Positions 38,061 through 48,580 are shown, counted from the stretch's first letter. The stretch is 64,000 nt of DNA from Cryomorpha sp963741985 (GCA_963741985.1 CAVUKD010000002.1:496001-560000); one strand, 5' to 3'. The notes: generated by a model not told the origin, from the letters alone. A program made the numbers and translations.

Positions 38061-41000
38061 TCAAAATATATAAAACATAAGGGGATCAATGGTTTTTTCT
38101 AATTCTTGTTTAATCAATTGAGCTGTCTTTTTGGCAATAGTACCTTGCTGTAGCATTTCTTTTACACCTGAAATAAACTCTTCGTCAGGCTCTGTGAATC
38201 CCTTGAAGTTTTTAAATAAGCGATCTTTTATTCGGGACTCAATGTATTTGGCATTAGATCGGCCTCCTGAACCCTTAGTAGGTTCATCGCCAATGGTGGT
38301 ATCTAATTCGAAACGGGTTTTATTCGTTTGCAAATAGTGATAATAATCATCCGTGAATTTTACTCGGTCAGTATTGGGTTTACATTCCAACTCGTTTACC
38401 GCATCGAAAAACGTTATTTCACTGGCTGTACCTTCTTGGTTTAGATAGAACTTCTTGAGCTTTCCAATCCTGAAAAAAGTCACCAATCGGTTTGTCTCAA
38501 TATCTGTCTTCTGAAATCCTGATCGTGCCTTTTTCGGAAGGTTTTTAATCTTCTCAAAAATTCGGGGTTATCATCACGAATTTCACATCGTTTCAAGGTA
38601 TTTTGATTCCGAATCGCCTTCTCCGTCTTCGCCCGTATAAGCATTTTTGCTATTCAGTGTATTAAACGATTCCTGGCTTCCGAACTCCTCTCCGTCACTC
38701 AGATATTAAGCGTCTTCACCCAGAATATAGTGAAACATTTTGAATTTTATCCGTGATATTCATTTCCGATCCCAAATGTTCATCAGATTGGGAAGTAGGG
38801 AAGAAATTGAAAATATGAACTTTCGGGAAACTTACTGCCCAACAAAGTAGCCGACCGCAGCTCCGATACCCATGTAGGATTCCATGGCAAATCATGATTC
38901 ACCAGCACATTCGATCGATGAAGGTTAATGCCCTCTGCCAATTAGTCTGTAGCAAGAAGAATTTTCGATTCATTCGTTTGTTCCTTTACTTTTCGATTGC
39001 GGTCGTCGTTGGCCTTTACTCGAATCTCGGGAAGCAGCATGATTCGAGGTAAGCGTTCTATTTGAATGACGCCCACCCGCACTTGAGTAGAACATTACTT
39101 GACCCGGAAATCATCGATCAATGCTTCATAAATATAATCGCCTGTTTCTTTCGAATTACTAAAAACTACAAGTTTATTCCTTTTAAATGCGCTGATAGTT
39201 TTAAGGTCGTATTATAAACTTTGTCCAATTTGGGATAGCATGTACTTTTTTCCAAAGCTTCTGAACCCTCTCGAGAATTTCGAGATCGAATTCCAGCTTA
39301 GCTACAGATTCCTTTCTGAAATATATTGAATCGTGTTTCTGTCTTTTTCATCCTCAACAAAACCTTACAGTTTTTCAATATTTGTCAGTTTCGGATAAGA
39401 TCATATACATCCACTTTCTTACTAATCTATATAGTCCCGGAATGATACATATTGATGAACTTTTCATATGAAATAATGAACCAGTTAATACTTTCGCGAA
39501 ATGCGTATAAACTGCTCTCTAACCTTTTAACCAAAATACCTTTCATAAAGCCACCAATGTTTCGCTGCTGTTGCTTTTCAAATTCGGTTAAGGTTTTATT
39601 CCCGATATAGTAGAGAAAGGAGTATAACGTGCATAGGTGAACTGCTGCAGGTTGATAATGGTTTCTTTCGATATTTGTTCTAACTCACCATGATATTCAT
39701 CAACGATTTTTTGAGGATTATCCATTTCCGGAAATGTCGAACCCTGTTGCTTCATATCCCCCTTAAAGTAAGTAGTAACATCAGGATATGGTTCTTCTTA
39801 CCATGACATACCTTAAAATATTGTTTTTAATGTCATCCGAAACTTCCCTGATCACCTTTTTGTATTCCGGATCATCTTTTTGATATTTCGTAAGTTTGGT
39901 TCTAAGGCTTGCAAAAAATTTTACAAGATTGGTTACTCCCGGTATCGTAGAATTTTTAGGTGCCTGAAACAGCTTTAGTTGGTTAAATATTATCGTCAAC
40001 GGTATTGTTACATGGGGTAGCTGTGACAAGAATTACCTTCTTCCTCTGCAGATGTATAACAGATTTGCATACGAATATGTATTCTCATTCCTAAAGCGGT
40101 GTGCCTCATCAACAACCACATAGTCGTATCGATCCAGTCCCTTCTTAATTATATGTTCTAATTTTCCAAGGACTCACTTCAAAGCTCCTTATACCGAAAT
40201 AGAACAACGATCTTTCCAATAATCCTTCGAACAGGTGGGCAGACCACAAGGTTCTCCCATGAATTTGCTGTAATAATAAGCAGTAATAAAAGTTTTACCA
40301 AGACCAACCACATCCGCAAGGAAAACACCATTGTAGGTTTCCAAGATTTTTTTTGCCTGAATAGCTGCTTGGTTTTCGTATTTCAGTTTCATGAACCATC
40401 AGGAAGAAATGGTTCTGATTGATCTTCCAAATTAATGTCCTTTTCTAAATATTCATAGATGAGTTTCAAATACAGTTCGTAGGGAAGAATTTCGTCGTTT
40501 GACCACGTTTTAATGGTTATTCTATCGATAGAATCTTCGGATATATCTTCCGATTCTTTCCATAACCTGTCCATTTGATCTTCTGCCGATAGCACATCTG
40601 CTTTCGTGCGCGATTCCACGTTGAATTCCCTATTAGCTACAAAACCTGATTCTGAAAAATTGCTTGACCCAGTAATTACAAACCCATGATCTCTATCTTC
40701 CGGTTTGAACTTTCCAATGTAAACTTTGGCATGAATATTCTTTGAAGGATAGGCTCTAATTTGAGTTTCTTTCCAGTCCCATATAACCTTTATCCATGTC
40801 GAGATCTTTGCAATCAGCCTGCAGAAATTCGATAAATTTTCTTACACCAATTGCAAGCTTCTGATCATTTTCTTCACTATTTTCAATTTCAGTTTTTAAG
40901 TTCTGCTGAAACTTATTTTTGTCCTTTTGTGATTTTCAAAATGCATCGACTCATCTGCTCGTGGTACCGCATAATATCATAAGAATCTATATACACTTCG

Positions 41001-41199
41001 GCCGACTAGTATTCTAATTTTTTCAACAGGCTCTAAAGATTCATGCAATTGATAAAATCCACTGGCTCGGAAATACCCAACCGATACATCGAAGAGCTGC
41101 GTATCCTTTAGAGTTGATTTGAATCTGCTAAGAGGCTGTGGCCTTCTTCGTTGGTGAAAAGGTGAGGTCTGTATCGTCAGTTTTGTTTTCAGTATTCAT
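38061..41199 (-). pseudogene. PLD-nuclease/SNF2-type helicase, heavily frameshifted
   Basis: A start near 41199 (MNTENKTDDTDL) leads to FDVSVGYFRASGFYQLHESL and IHAKVYIGKFKPEDRDHGFV, ITGSSNFSESGFVANREFNV: an HxK phospholipase-D-type nuclease domain (about 40640-40760). Next is MKLKYENQAAIQAKK, then VFLADVVGLGKTFITAYYYS (Walker A, about 40290), and further helicase pieces at 39781-40029. The C-terminal segment 38061-38486 ends GTIAKKTAQLIKQELEKTID. A protein of about 1,045 residues is implied. Helicases with N-terminal PLD domains occur beside Eco57I-like methylases in defence islands, as here. Between 38486 and 39781 frames change too often to follow. Confidence 0.7.
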
Positions 41200-41695
41200 A
41201 TTTCGTTCAATCTTTGTCATCCAGAAAGATCTATTTTGCGAATTGCGTTTCACATTTTATTTATTCCTGAATAGATTTTTCCGTAGGTATTTCTTCGGTC
41301 TCGTCACAAGGTGTATCGTAAATATATCAAGTGATGTTCACTTCGGCTTTCTTCTGAGGGGGAATTTAGTGAATGGTGATGGATTCTCCAATTGGATCAA
41401 GGGGTTCCAACACAATGAATCTTATCATTTAAATCTTGTTCTTATCGAACTGTTCATTTTAATGTTTTCAATTGATACAAGCATTTTTTTCCGAATGTCA
41501 CTTTCCATTGATGATCTTCTTTTGATATTACCAAAAGAAAGTTGATTTCAGTTTGAAATTCTAAATAAGTGTTTCTATTCTTGATATAATCGGGAAATAA
41601 TAATACAAATACATTATCCCTTCAACACCATTGATACTTAGTTCGATTTTCAATTTATCGAGGCAATTAATAGCTTTTCATGATATTTATCGCTT
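41200..41695. other. Gap between defence modules, no intact gene
   Basis: 496 bases. Short minus-strand stretches look weakly protein-like but contain frequent stops. The plus-strand frame 41138-41545 runs across the helicase start and looks like chance. It may hold a decayed leader gene or the helicase promoter; nothing can be fixed. Confidence 0.35.
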
Positions 41696-42531
41696 TTAAT
41701 GAAGACATGATTGTGGAGCTTTTACCCGTAATTTTAAATTTTCAATTTCAGCTAAAAAGTTTTCTAAATCTGCATGACCTGCTACGGCTGGACCTAAATA
41801 AAGATTAATATCTGTTAGAGAAATAAATTTTGTGTAAATACTCAAATTCTTTGCGAAGGAATACAGAAATTTTATTCTATTGGTGTTATTAAAATCATTA
41901 AAGCGAATCGAGATAAAGGAATCATCCTTTTTTATTAATGACTCGGAGTTAAGCTTCTCTTTAATATATGATAAAAGTATTGAATTGACCTCCTGCGTTT
42001 CTTTAGATGTAGAATTTTGTTGAACAGATATATGAATCACTCCTGAAGTATCTTTGTCTATTCGCAATGATCCATGATGATAAGTTTTATTGGTTGTCCA
42101 ATCGTTCAAAGCATTCTCCCGTTCTACTTTGTACTCAAAAATTGACTCTCCGGTCCTTCAAAGTAGAAATTTGGATTTCCCACAATCTTATAGTCAGGTC
42201 TATATGTATGCCTATCGATTATTGCCTGATTCAAATTAATTGGATCATTAAAAATATCCGTAAGTTTAAAATTCCTTTCACAATTTATTGAAGCCGTTCT
42301 ATGCTTATAATTCTCTTCTCTATTTTTTTGAATTTCGTAAAGATTTTCAAAATCGTGGGGGCTTACAATTGTTTTCATCAAAAGCGGTACAGAATTATTC
42401 TTTTCAGTACTCCCTAAAAACACACCCTTCTCCTTTAGGAACGCATTTACACTTGCTTCAGTAATGTTTGATTTCACAAGTAATTGCCTGATATTATCCC
42501 CTTGAGGTAAAATTTGTTTATTCATCATCAT
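41696..42531 (-). pseudogene. Second protein of a two-gene nuclease-like module (one frameshift)
   Basis: The first frame (42531-42124) reads KQILPQGDNIRQLLVKSNIT, KGVFLGSTEKNNSVPLLMKT and RPDYKIVGNPNFYFEGP. After a one-base slip near 42150 the second frame continues as GESIFEYKVERENALNDWTT, NKTYHHGSLRIDK and YLGPAVAGHADLENFLAE, to 41696. Together they make about 278 residues. No known domain is certain. The arrangement resembles, from memory only, the second component of GAPS4-type two-gene systems. The partner gene is 42665-43453. Confidence 0.55.
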
Positions 42532-42664
42532 TGTCTAAAATCTAAAGGAAATTTGTTGATTTCTAAATTGTTACCTAATTTGAAATTTGAATAATGAGCA
42601 AGACACTTTTTATTTTGGTTCATGGCTTAATGAATCATAATCTAAATAGCTGATTATCGTTTTA

Positions 42665-43453
42665 TTAATTACATTTAATGGTCAAAAAGTTTTTGGCAAA
42701 TGAAAGAATAAGCGAAAGATTAGTTGTGTCGAAATTATCATTGACAAAAATCAAAAATTGAATCTTTCCTTCGGTTTTCACCCTTAAAATTATCATATCT
42801 GAATATAAATACTCAATTGGAAATACATCACCATAGGCCATTCTGTTAAATGACTTATTATTTAAACTTGAATTATGATATACATACTTTACCTCGTCAA
42901 AATGCAATTTCGCTTTATATATGGTTTCGTAGAGAAAATTTATTCTTGAATTATCTATCAAAATTATTTTTTCAAATTCCAAAGTAGAATCTATTATAAT
43001 ATTTGATACTTTCGATACAATTCCAAAATCGTCATCGCTGTTATTTGATGGCCAAACTAATAGCCCTGTATAATTAGTTTTGGCAACAGTACTTGTTGAT
43101 TGGTTTATTTCATTATTCATTTTTGACATCTTGAAACACTCAATTGCTTGTGCCAAATCTGCCAAATGATTTTTAAATTTAGATCTTGGATATTTTGGAT
43201 ACTCAATTACATATTTTGAAGAAATTAAAACAATCTCCAAAAGCTCATCCTCCAAAGGACTTTCATAAAAATACAACCCGTCAATACCATGTGTAGTCCT
43301 AGTTCCTTCTGACTTTTTACTCTTGTGTTTCTCTCCCCTATGACAACCAATTGTGGTGTTTTCCACTAACGAATTCACCCCTAGTATTTCTTCAAATATG
43401 AATTTTGTTACTCTTTCTCCTTTTTCTCCTATAGACTTTGACCACTCGCCCAT
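42665..43453 (-). CDS. Nuclease-like first protein of a two-gene module
   Basis: 262 residues. It begins GEWSKSIGEKGERVTKFIFE and has THGIDGLYFYESPLEDELLE, then IVLISSKYVIEYPKYPRSKF. Asp in GIDG, followed about 20 residues later by a strand ending S-S-K, resembles a PD-(D/E)XK-type core with a substituted acidic residue. KNHLADLAQAIECFKMSK is a conserved-looking helix. I could not match the family with certainty; it resembles GapS4a-like proteins as I recall them. The gene is intact and precedes its frameshifted partner by 133 bp. Confidence 0.55.
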   Translation of the reverse strand: MGEWSKSIGEKGERVTKFIFEEILGVNSLVENTTIGCHRGEKHKSKKSEGTRTTHGIDGLYFYESPLEDELLEIVLISSKYVIEYPKYPRSKFKNHLADLAQAIECFKMSKMNNEINQSTSTVAKTNYTGLLVWPSNNSDDDFGIVSKVSNIIIDSTLEFEKIILIDNSRINFLYETIYKAKLHFDEVKYVYHNSSLNNKSFNRMAYGDVFPIEYLYSDMIILRVKTEGKIQFLIFVNDNFDTTNLSLILSFAKNFLTIKCN

Positions 43454-43624
43454 TTTCGTTGTGATTTATTTCTTTAAAATGATAACTTATAATTCATTTC
43501 TACAGACTACTTAAAAGCGAGGAATGAAATTGTCTTATATCTCAAATTATTTGCAGCAAATAATGTATGGTAATAGCCTCTAATCAGCATTTTTGATCTT
43601 CAATTCACTTTTTCTCAATATTTC

Positions 43625-44608
43625 TCATTTTACTACTACTCTTAAATAACTCAACCAATTATTCAATTCTGTAAATTGTGTACCGCGTCTCACCGGTTCA
43701 AAACTTGGAGTTTGAACTTCAACAACAAAAGTATTAAGCTCAGTATACAGGAAATACCATTCATTAAAACAATAAACATTTCTCGCCTTTCCTTTATATA
43801 TGTTTTTATCTCCGAATGTCGTTAGCGAACTCACGAATAGCCAGTTGTCTTTTAAGGAAATATTACTAAATTCTGTAAACCCAATTGAGTGTGGTAATTG
43901 GGAGTATAAGTCATTAAATATATTCTCAATAAATGTGGCAGACAAATATTTAAAACCTAATTCTCGATAACTTACAGAATCCACTACGATATAATTCTTT
44001 GAGGCATCCCTGGTTTTTATATAGGAACTATTGTTATCAAACCTAGTGAGCTTGATATATTGGCAAATATTCTTGGGTCTTTTATTAAAAATAATTACGC
44101 TAACGTTAGAAGTAGTATCTCCGAGTATTGCAGCTTCTTCATTTCTAATTACCTGATGATAAAGTGGGCTATTTAAGTCAATATTGAAATTTGAAAACCA
44201 GACATGAGAAATATTTTCTTTAAAATCTTTTGCAATCTTAAGGGGTTTAACGCTATTAATAAAATTAACGAATACAATAGGATTCATTTTCTCATACTCC
44301 CAATATTTGTCGTTGCTATAGTAGAATAAATTTTCATCGTCGAACTGACTGTTCTTCGGGATGCTTTTATCCAATATATCATTTCTTAGGACAAAGAATT
44401 TTGATAAATCGATATTACTTGGATTTCCAGAAGTCGGAGTTAGTCTTTGAAGATTCGATTCTAATACATCAATCTTTCCGGAATACAAATTGGATACAAT
44501 AAAAATTCCAGCACCAACAATTAGACTGGCTACAACCACGATTATTGCAATTATTCTAACAATCGGGCTCTTTGTAATTTTATCAATATTTTTATTTATT
44601 GCTGACAT
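43625..44608 (-). CDS. Hypothetical membrane-anchored protein, 327 residues
   Basis: One N-terminal membrane segment (RIIAIIVVVASLIVGAGIFI, about residues 19-42) is followed by a large extracytoplasmic domain rich in Asn, Ser and Phe. No known motif is recognised. It is separated from the defence genes by 171 bp and shares their low G+C, so it may have arrived with the island. Confidence 0.6.
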   Translation of the reverse strand: MSAINKNIDKITKSPIVRIIAIIVVVASLIVGAGIFIVSNLYSGKIDVLESNLQRLTPTSGNPSNIDLSKFFVLRNDILDKSIPKNSQFDDENLFYYSNDKYWEYEKMNPIVFVNFINSVKPLKIAKDFKENISHVWFSNFNIDLNSPLYHQVIRNEEAAILGDTTSNVSVIIFNKRPKNICQYIKLTRFDNNSSYIKTRDASKNYIVVDSVSYRELGFKYLSATFIENIFNDLYSQLPHSIGFTEFSNISLKDNWLFVSSLTTFGDKNIYKGKARNVYCFNEWYFLYTELNTFVVEVQTPSFEPVRRGTQFTELNNWLSYLRVVVK

Positions 44609-44989
44609 TCTCGAATTAAATCGTTTCTTAACGTTAATTGAATACTTCCATTAAAACCAGTATATAAACTTTAAATATAAACCCGATACCTTAGTTCTAT
44701 CTATAATTGCTATCACGATTATAAGGCGATGCCATTTGGAAAATACTCGTCTCCAATGTACTCATTTCATCCAATAAAACAAATACCTACCTCCCTTCAA
44801 AAACCATCAACATCAATCACTTATACTATTCTATAAAATCGAGAATGGGCACAAGCCACATAGAATCCCACTTACTGAAGATGGTTCTATTTAATAACCC
44901 TGCCAATATACAAACCACCATCCAGACTAACAACCTCAGCCTTTATGCAATAAATCAAAACGAAGCGTAATCAAAATATAGAAGATCCC
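44609..44989. other. Intergenic, no gene seen
   Basis: 381 bases. No coding frame, repeat shared elsewhere or RNA fold was recognised. It separates the AT-rich island from the next small secreted-protein gene. Confidence 0.4.
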
Positions 44990-45295
44990 CTACTCTTTCT
45001 CCACCACCTCTTCCCCAATAGCTTTATCAATTGCTGCTCTGAGTTCAATCAATTCGGTATCGTTGAAGCTATTCGTGGTCGCCCATGTATCGCCGCGTTT
45101 GTATATTTTCTCTATTTCAAAGTTTTTCCAGGTGCCGCCGTTATTTGTTTTATTTTCCCAAACTATTACTTTGGAATGGCCCACCTGATAAACCGCTATC
45201 GGCTTATTGTCGGATTGATCTGCGGCAATTACAAAACTTGTCAGTACAATGCCTGCAAGCAAAAACGCTGTACTAATTCCGATTCTATTCTTCAT
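44990..45295 (-). CDS. Small secreted protein
   Basis: 101 residues with a signal peptide (MKNRIGISTAFLLAGIVLTS, then FVIAA). The mature part has VYQVGHSKVIVWENKTNNGG and TWKNFEIEKIYKRGDTWATT, a beta-rich segment, and a charged C-terminal helix. No family is recognised. It is probably periplasmic. Confidence 0.65.
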   Translation of the reverse strand: MKNRIGISTAFLLAGIVLTSFVIAADQSDNKPIAVYQVGHSKVIVWENKTNNGGTWKNFEIEKIYKRGDTWATTNSFNDTELIELRAAIDKAIGEEVVEKE

Positions 45296-45518
45296 GGTTG
45301 TAGATTTTGGTTTATTCTGCCAAGGTACTCATCCTCACCCACAAAAGCAACCAACCACCGCCACATCAAACCAAAACACACCATCAGTCTTGTTTTGCAA
45401 TAGCAGGTTTCGACCTATCGGTCCAATAGTTATCTATGATAATCCGGCATTTCACCAAATAACCTTTCCTTAGACCTAAACAACCCCTTCTCCCCATCCA
45501 AAATTCATTTTACTGCAC

Positions 45519-45760
45519 ACAAGCACCCCCTTCATACCACGCAAAATTTGGTTTTTTGCACACAGGAACCCTCTCATTGTACATAAGGAGACCCTTCATA
45601 GCATGCAAAATTTACTTTTTTGCACATAAGGAACCCTATCATTGTATACAAGGAGACCCTTCATTGTATACAAAATTTACTTTTTTGCAGACAAGGAGAC
45701 CTGTCATTGTATACAAGGAGACCTATCATTGTATACAAGGAGACCCTTCTTTTCTTAACA
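45519..45760. repeat. Degenerate tandem repeats of a TTGTATACAAGGAGACC motif
   Basis: Units of about 22 bases (TCATTGTATACAAGGAGACC) recur at least six times, alternating with blocks of the form CATGCAAAATTTACTTTTTTGCA. The plus-strand frames across it are simple translations of the repeat. TTGTATACAA is itself a palindrome, so each unit could bind a dimeric protein or form a small hairpin. Confidence 0.8.
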
Positions 45761-46379
45761 TTGGATGATTTTTGGGTGGTTTTGATCGCTTTTTTGCCTA
45801 AAAAGGCGGTAGAATTTTCCTTCAAAAGGAGAAATAGTTGTTCCAAAACTGGTCGAAAATGTGCTTTTTGAGGGGTTGGTTTTATCCTTTCTACAAAAAA
45901 ATGTTCGATTTATTTCGAGGTGTTTTTGGGTGTTCTTTATGGGGTTTTGTACCCCGAAATCCCTTCCCTTTTTTGGGGACCTACATTCATGCTCTTTTTT
46001 TCCATTTTGATGTGGTTTCTTAGGTGACTTTTCGTTGTGTTTTACTCCGTTTGTTTTATTTATTATTTTTCAACTATATTTCTGTAATTATTCATTATCA
46101 ATATGTTCGATGATTTTCTACGTATATTTTTCTTATTGTATTTTAAACACTACATGCACTATTTTAGTCACTTACATTTTTATTTATATTTATTACAATA
46201 TTGCGTTCCTATTTCTATAGTAAATTCTATTCCAACCGATTAAATATTTTTCAGCAAAATTCTATTTACTATTTATTTTTTTATGCAAATATGTAACCTT
46301 CAATTCTTAGTATGCGTTAAAGGACACATTGGGTGAGAACGAATCTTGCTCGCAACATTCACTAAATCTTACATACATT
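45761..46379. other. AT-rich stretch without a gene
   Basis: About 620 bases. Short plus-strand frames contain mostly Phe, Leu, Ile and Tyr codons of the kind expected from T-rich DNA. 46060-46300 is especially A+T rich. The region precedes a plus-strand gene and may include its promoter. Confidence 0.4.
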
Positions 46380-47002
46380 ATGTACTATTTAAAGTTGGGT
46401 CTAAATGGCTTAAAGCCTGCGGACCTGGTCGTGAAAAGTTCAACGATCGAACAGAACATGGAAGGGAATGTAAACTTCCCAACACCGGAACCGGCGCTTG
46501 CTGATATCACAGCGAAACGCACGGAACTCTACACGCTGATCAGTAAGGCATCAGTGGGAGACCGAGTAGCCATTGCCGACCGCAATGTGGCCTATGATGA
46601 ATTGGCCGCTATGCTGCGGAAATTGGCAAAATACGTGAGCCTCACGGCTGACGGAAACGAAGGAATCATCGTAAGCTCAGGCTTTGGGGTGAGAAAACAA
46701 AGTGAACCTACGCCGCGGGTTTCACGACCAGTGGACTTTAACGTCCAGCGTGCTCATCTCCAGGGAGAAGTAATTCTGTCCTGGAAAACAGTACGCGGAG
46801 GAATGAGTTATATTGGTGGAGATGACTACCACCGATCCGACTCTATCCAACCACGGTGTGGACACAAATAGCCGTAACCACACGTAGCAAACATACGGCA
46901 GAAGATCTGACTCCGGGTGCCTTTTACTGGTTCCGTGTCAGAGCAGTAGGACGCAAGAATATCAGCGCCTACAGTAATGTGGAGCTTATTATGGCGGCAT
47001 AA
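46380..47002 (+). pseudogene. Fibronectin type III-like protein, frameshifted near the end
   Basis: From the ATG at 46380 (MYYLKLGLNGLKPADLVVKS) the frame runs through KRTELYTLISKASVGDRVAI and VSRPVDFNVQRAHLQGEVIL, SWKTVRGG. This resembles Bacteroidota proteins of about 210 residues that end in a fibronectin type III domain. Two small slips near 46815 and 46855 are needed to reach VTTRSKHTAEDLTPGAFYWF and RVRAVGRKNISAYSNVELIM, AA and the stop at 47002. The C-terminal block is a clear fibronectin strand pattern. Role unknown. Confidence 0.65.
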
Positions 47003-47164
47003 TGCGCGAAACATTACCAACAACACAGACAACGGGAAAGACCTCTTAAATTTTGCATAGTTTCCCCTATAAGCTACGCACAATGCAAGTCGCCTGAACC
47101 GCGGCGAAAACAACCGCCAAGAATTAGCCCGGTACCAGTGATGGTGGCGGGCTTTTTTGTGGGC

Positions 47165-47262
47165 GGTTTTTGGTGATTGGTTTTTGGTTTTTGGTGATTG
47201 GTTTTTGGTGATTGGTTTTTGGTGATTGGTTTTTGGTGATTGGTTTTTAGTTCTTAGTTTTT
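47165..47262. repeat. 14-bp simple tandem repeat (GGTTTTTGGTGATT)
   Basis: About seven units, some shortened. Downstream of the fibronectin-like gene, just after a GC-rich inverted stretch and a T run (about 47136-47158) that may end its transcript. Minus-strand translations of this repeat are artefacts. Confidence 0.85.
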
Positions 47263-47288
47263 GGTTACATCGTCCCAACACCCTCGAA

Positions 47289-47305
47289 GATCCCGAGACA
47301 TCGGG
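47289..47305. repeat. GAAA/GACA-loop hairpin, copy 1
   Basis: GATCCCGAGACATCGGG: stem CCCGA/TCGGG with a four-base loop. Related copies lie at 48905-48921 and 56810-56826. Confidence 0.7.
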
Positions 47306-47326
47306 AAAACATCAATCGATCCCCGA

Positions 47327-47400
47327 TGCCTCCCCCTCGTGCCGTGATTTCGAAAAGTAGAAAAATTAAAGTTGGAGGGGGATAAAGGGGGAGGACGAGA
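47327..47400. repeat. Dispersed repeat flanked by CTCCCCCT/AGGGGGA, copy 1
   Basis: The block from CCTCCCCCTCGTGCCGTGAT to GGGGGAGGACGAGA is repeated almost exactly at 57810-57884. Variants with a different centre (CATTCCATGATGTCGCC) occur within the 301-bp tandem array. The ends can pair (TCCCCCTC with GAGGGGGA). Confidence 0.8.
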
Positions 47401-47578
47401 CAACAATCCTCTTCGTACCCTCCGTGATATTTTCTTCGTGTTCTTTATTCGCTCCGCTCACCCTTCGGGCTCCCGTTGGTCGTAAAACCGCTTTGCTAAG
47501 TTGTGTTGAAAATGCAACCATCCTCATGAAACGAAATGCTCAAACGTTGGTGCGGTGGGACTCTCGATAGGGCAGTGG

Positions 47579-47606
47579 TACTGACGAAATCAGAGATTTG
47601 TCAGCA
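47579..47606. repeat. Palindromic mini-element, copy 2
   Basis: TACTGACGAAATC-AGA-GATTTGTCAG followed by CA in place of TA; otherwise as at 16149-16176. It sits directly before the first unit of the 301-bp array. Confidence 0.85.
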
Positions 47607-47620
47607 CAGCGGCGGCGCGT

Positions 47621-48370
47621 GGGAGAATCTGAAATTTCAGAGTGAGAAACAGAGTGAGAGCGGAGTGACCCACATCTCAGTCCTTATCCCAGACTAAAAC
47701 TGTTCCTTGATCCCTCCCCCTCATTCCATGATGTCGCCACGAAGAAAAATCAATGTTGGAGGGGGAAACATCCGTACTGACGAAGCTCGTTCCTCGCTTA
47801 TCAGTATTTTCAATGTGTTTAAGGAAGTTTAAGCTTTGGAAGGAAATGAACTCATGAATCGAAAATGTCCAAACGATGGCGCAGTTGGCCTCTCCCCTTT
47901 AGGGGTCCGGGGACGGCGCGTGGGAGAATCTGAAATTTCAGAGTGAGAAACAGAGTGAGAGCGGAGTGACCCACATCTCAGTCCTTATCCCAGACTAAAA
48001 CTGTTCCTTGATCCCTCCCCCTCATTCCATGATGTCGCCGCGAAGAAAAATCAATGTTGGAGGGGGAAACATCCGTACTGACGAAGCTCGTTCCTCGCTT
48101 ATCAGTATTTTCAATGTGTTTAAGGAAGTTTAAGCTTTGGAAGGAAATGAACTCATGAATCGAAAATGTCCAAACGATGGCGCAGTTGGCCTCTCCCCTT
48201 TAGGGGTCCGGGGGCGGCGCGTGGGAGAATCTGAAATTTCAGAGTGAGAAACAGAGTGAGAGCGGAGTGACCCACATCTCAGTCCTTATCCCAGACTAAA
48301 ACTGTTCCTTGATCCCTCCCCCTCATTCCATGATGTCGCCGCGAAGAAAAATCAAAGCTGGAGGGGGAAT
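47621..48370. repeat. 301-bp tandem repeat array (about 2.5 units)
   Basis: GGGAGAATCTGAAATTTCAG starts at 47621, 47922 and 48223, exactly 301 bases apart each time; the last unit is cut at about 48370. Units are more than 98% alike by eye, so the duplication is recent or is kept uniform. Each holds a 14-base palindrome (TCTGAAATTTCAGA), the sequence AGAGTGAGAGCGGAGTG and a TCCCCCTC...GAGGGGGA block. There is no coding frame. The region 47003-48855 therefore holds only repeats. Confidence 0.9.
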
Positions 48371-48580
48371 CATCCATAAAATCTTGATTTTCTGTCAAGA
48401 AAACACATATATACCACCAAGAAATAAGCACCACGACTATCTGATAAGAGCGTCGATGGCCTTAAAAAAAACTGCGTTCTGATGACTGAAAGGAATGCGT
48501 ATGTAATAAAACCAATCCTTAGAACCGAGCACCTAAGTGCGAGCTCACGAATTCCTTTAAAACAAACACGCATGAGTAAC
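48371..48580. repeat. Dispersed repeat of about 210 bp, copy 1
   Basis: The block runs from CATCCATAAAATCTTGATTT through AAGAAAACACATATATACCA and CTTAAAAAAAACTGCGTTCT to AAACACGCATGAGTAAC. It matches 61881-62115, and its first 50 bases also match 61641-61690. It opens with a small hairpin (CTTGAT-loop-GTCAAG). A plus-strand frame at 48482-48697 is not convincing. Confidence 0.8.

Noticed and set aside
38061..41199. DISARM system
   Set aside because: A PLD domain, helicase and methylase occur together, but I see no DUF1998-type DrmB or DrmA protein, and here the PLD and helicase are fused.
45519..45760. CRISPR-like array
   Set aside because: Repeats are imperfect and contiguous or spaced by related sequence; there are no unique spacers of constant length and no cas genes.
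46826..47281. Minus-strand 151-codon frame with KNQSPKT repeats
   Set aside because: It is a translation of the 14-bp simple repeat and the antisense of the fibronectin-like gene.
47621..48370. CRISPR or coding repeats in the 301-bp array
   Set aside because: The whole 301-bp unit is repeated, with no variable spacers and no open frame.
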